From Nocardia sp. XZ_19_385 (GTDB lineage Bacteria; Actinomycetota; Actinomycetes; Mycobacteriales; Mycobacteriaceae), in assembly GCF_015355755.1 (NCBI RefSeq), contig NZ_JACVEE010000002.1, forward strand, positions 1,240,001-1,304,000: DNA of 64,000 nt, written 5' to 3'. Below, piece by piece: positions 63,894 through 64,000 of this stretch (positions are counted from its first letter, which is position 1; every line of letters starts with the position of its first letter). The notes under the pieces are model-generated. The model saw only the letters and a list, made by a program, of their open reading frames with translations, made no database searches and was not told the DNA's origin. Position numbers and translations under genes: made by a program.

Positions 63894-64000
63894 TCAGGCC
63901 TTGACGACCTGGGTGCCGCCCGCGAACTTGTCGTGCCAGCCCTGTTTGTTCGGGTCCTGCGACGTAGTGATCATCATGTAGATGATCAGCGCGAGCGAGG
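63894..64000 (-). CDS. RDD-family membrane protein, C-terminal end only
   Basis: Partial gene cut by the window edge. The visible C-terminus reads LALIIYMMITTSQDPNKQGW then HDKFAGGTQVVKA and stop. The WHDKFAGTxVV ending is typical of RDD proteins. It converges on the DUF4190 gene with a 4-bp gap. Confidence 0.75.
   Translation of the reverse strand, partial: SLALIIYMMITTSQDPNKQGWHDKFAGGTQVVKA

Overview
The window looks like chromosomal DNA of a mycolic-acid actinomycete, most likely Nocardia. It is GC-rich with strong GC3 bias. It carries arabinogalactan genes (glfT1, glfT2, the wzm/wzt-type galactan exporter, an rmlB-like dehydratase, a GtrA protein), KasA-type and FadD32-type mycolate enzymes, the proteasome activator Bpa with its C-terminal GQYL tail, a mycothiol-type DinB enzyme, MMPL transporters and a bacterial nitric oxide synthase. 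Gene order in many blocks resembles the M. tuberculosis Rv3750-Rv3790 region; that comparison is from memory, not from a search.

Layout. 0-15.6 kb: cell-envelope block (rmlB, glfT2, gtrA, GT2, DUF2142, SDR, rsgA, glfT1-wzt-wzm, bpa, a cysteine-desulfurase-like protein, quinone oxidoreductase). The rsgA leader contains a hidden upstream ORF and nested inverted repeats. 15.7-22.7 kb: FMN-dependent hydroxy-acid oxidase, tRNA-Ser(UGA), nitric oxide synthase, Ni/Co transporter, mycolyltransferase-like esterase, aromatic aminotransferase, dienelactone-hydrolase-like protein. 22.8-28.3 kb: tRNA-Ser(GCU), tRNA-Arg(ACG) and an accessory stretch (secreted small protein, methyltransferase, DinB enzyme, RidA, DUF998, a dcm-vsr pair). 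28.5-39.1 kb: KasA-type synthase, FadD32-type ligase, a heterodimeric ABC exporter, a glycolipid-binding-domain protein, tyrA, tadA with its partner, tRNA-Ser(CGA).

39.19-46.88 kb: a compact integrative element of about 7.7 kb inserted in the 3' end of tRNA-Ser(CGA), bounded by 24-bp direct repeats. It carries a tyrosine integrase preceded head-to-tail by an XRE repressor, a divergent excisionase-like HTH gene, a primase-polymerase and a DUF3987 ATPase followed by a 28+28 nt iteron-like inverted repeat, and two cargo operons. One cargo operon (minus strand) encodes a winged helix protein, a degenerate resolvase-like protein and a 37-residue acidic peptide with a 12-nt perfect Shine-Dalgarno match. 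The other (plus strand) encodes a small protein, a DUF6879 protein and an XRE-DUF5753 regulator. No transfer or packaging gene is visible, so it resembles a phage satellite or a stripped AICE-like element. This element is the best candidate for something undescribed.

46.9-64 kb: a flavoprotein-membrane protein-TetR operon with an operator-like dyad just beyond attR, two tandem small membrane paralogues, two tandem MMPL exporters divergent from a TetR gene with a 16-bp palindrome between them, an Rrf2-type regulator, a second heterodimeric ABC exporter, tgt plus a YhhQ transporter (queuosine-precursor salvage), chorismate mutase, a DUF4190 protein, and the end of an RDD-family gene cut by the window edge.
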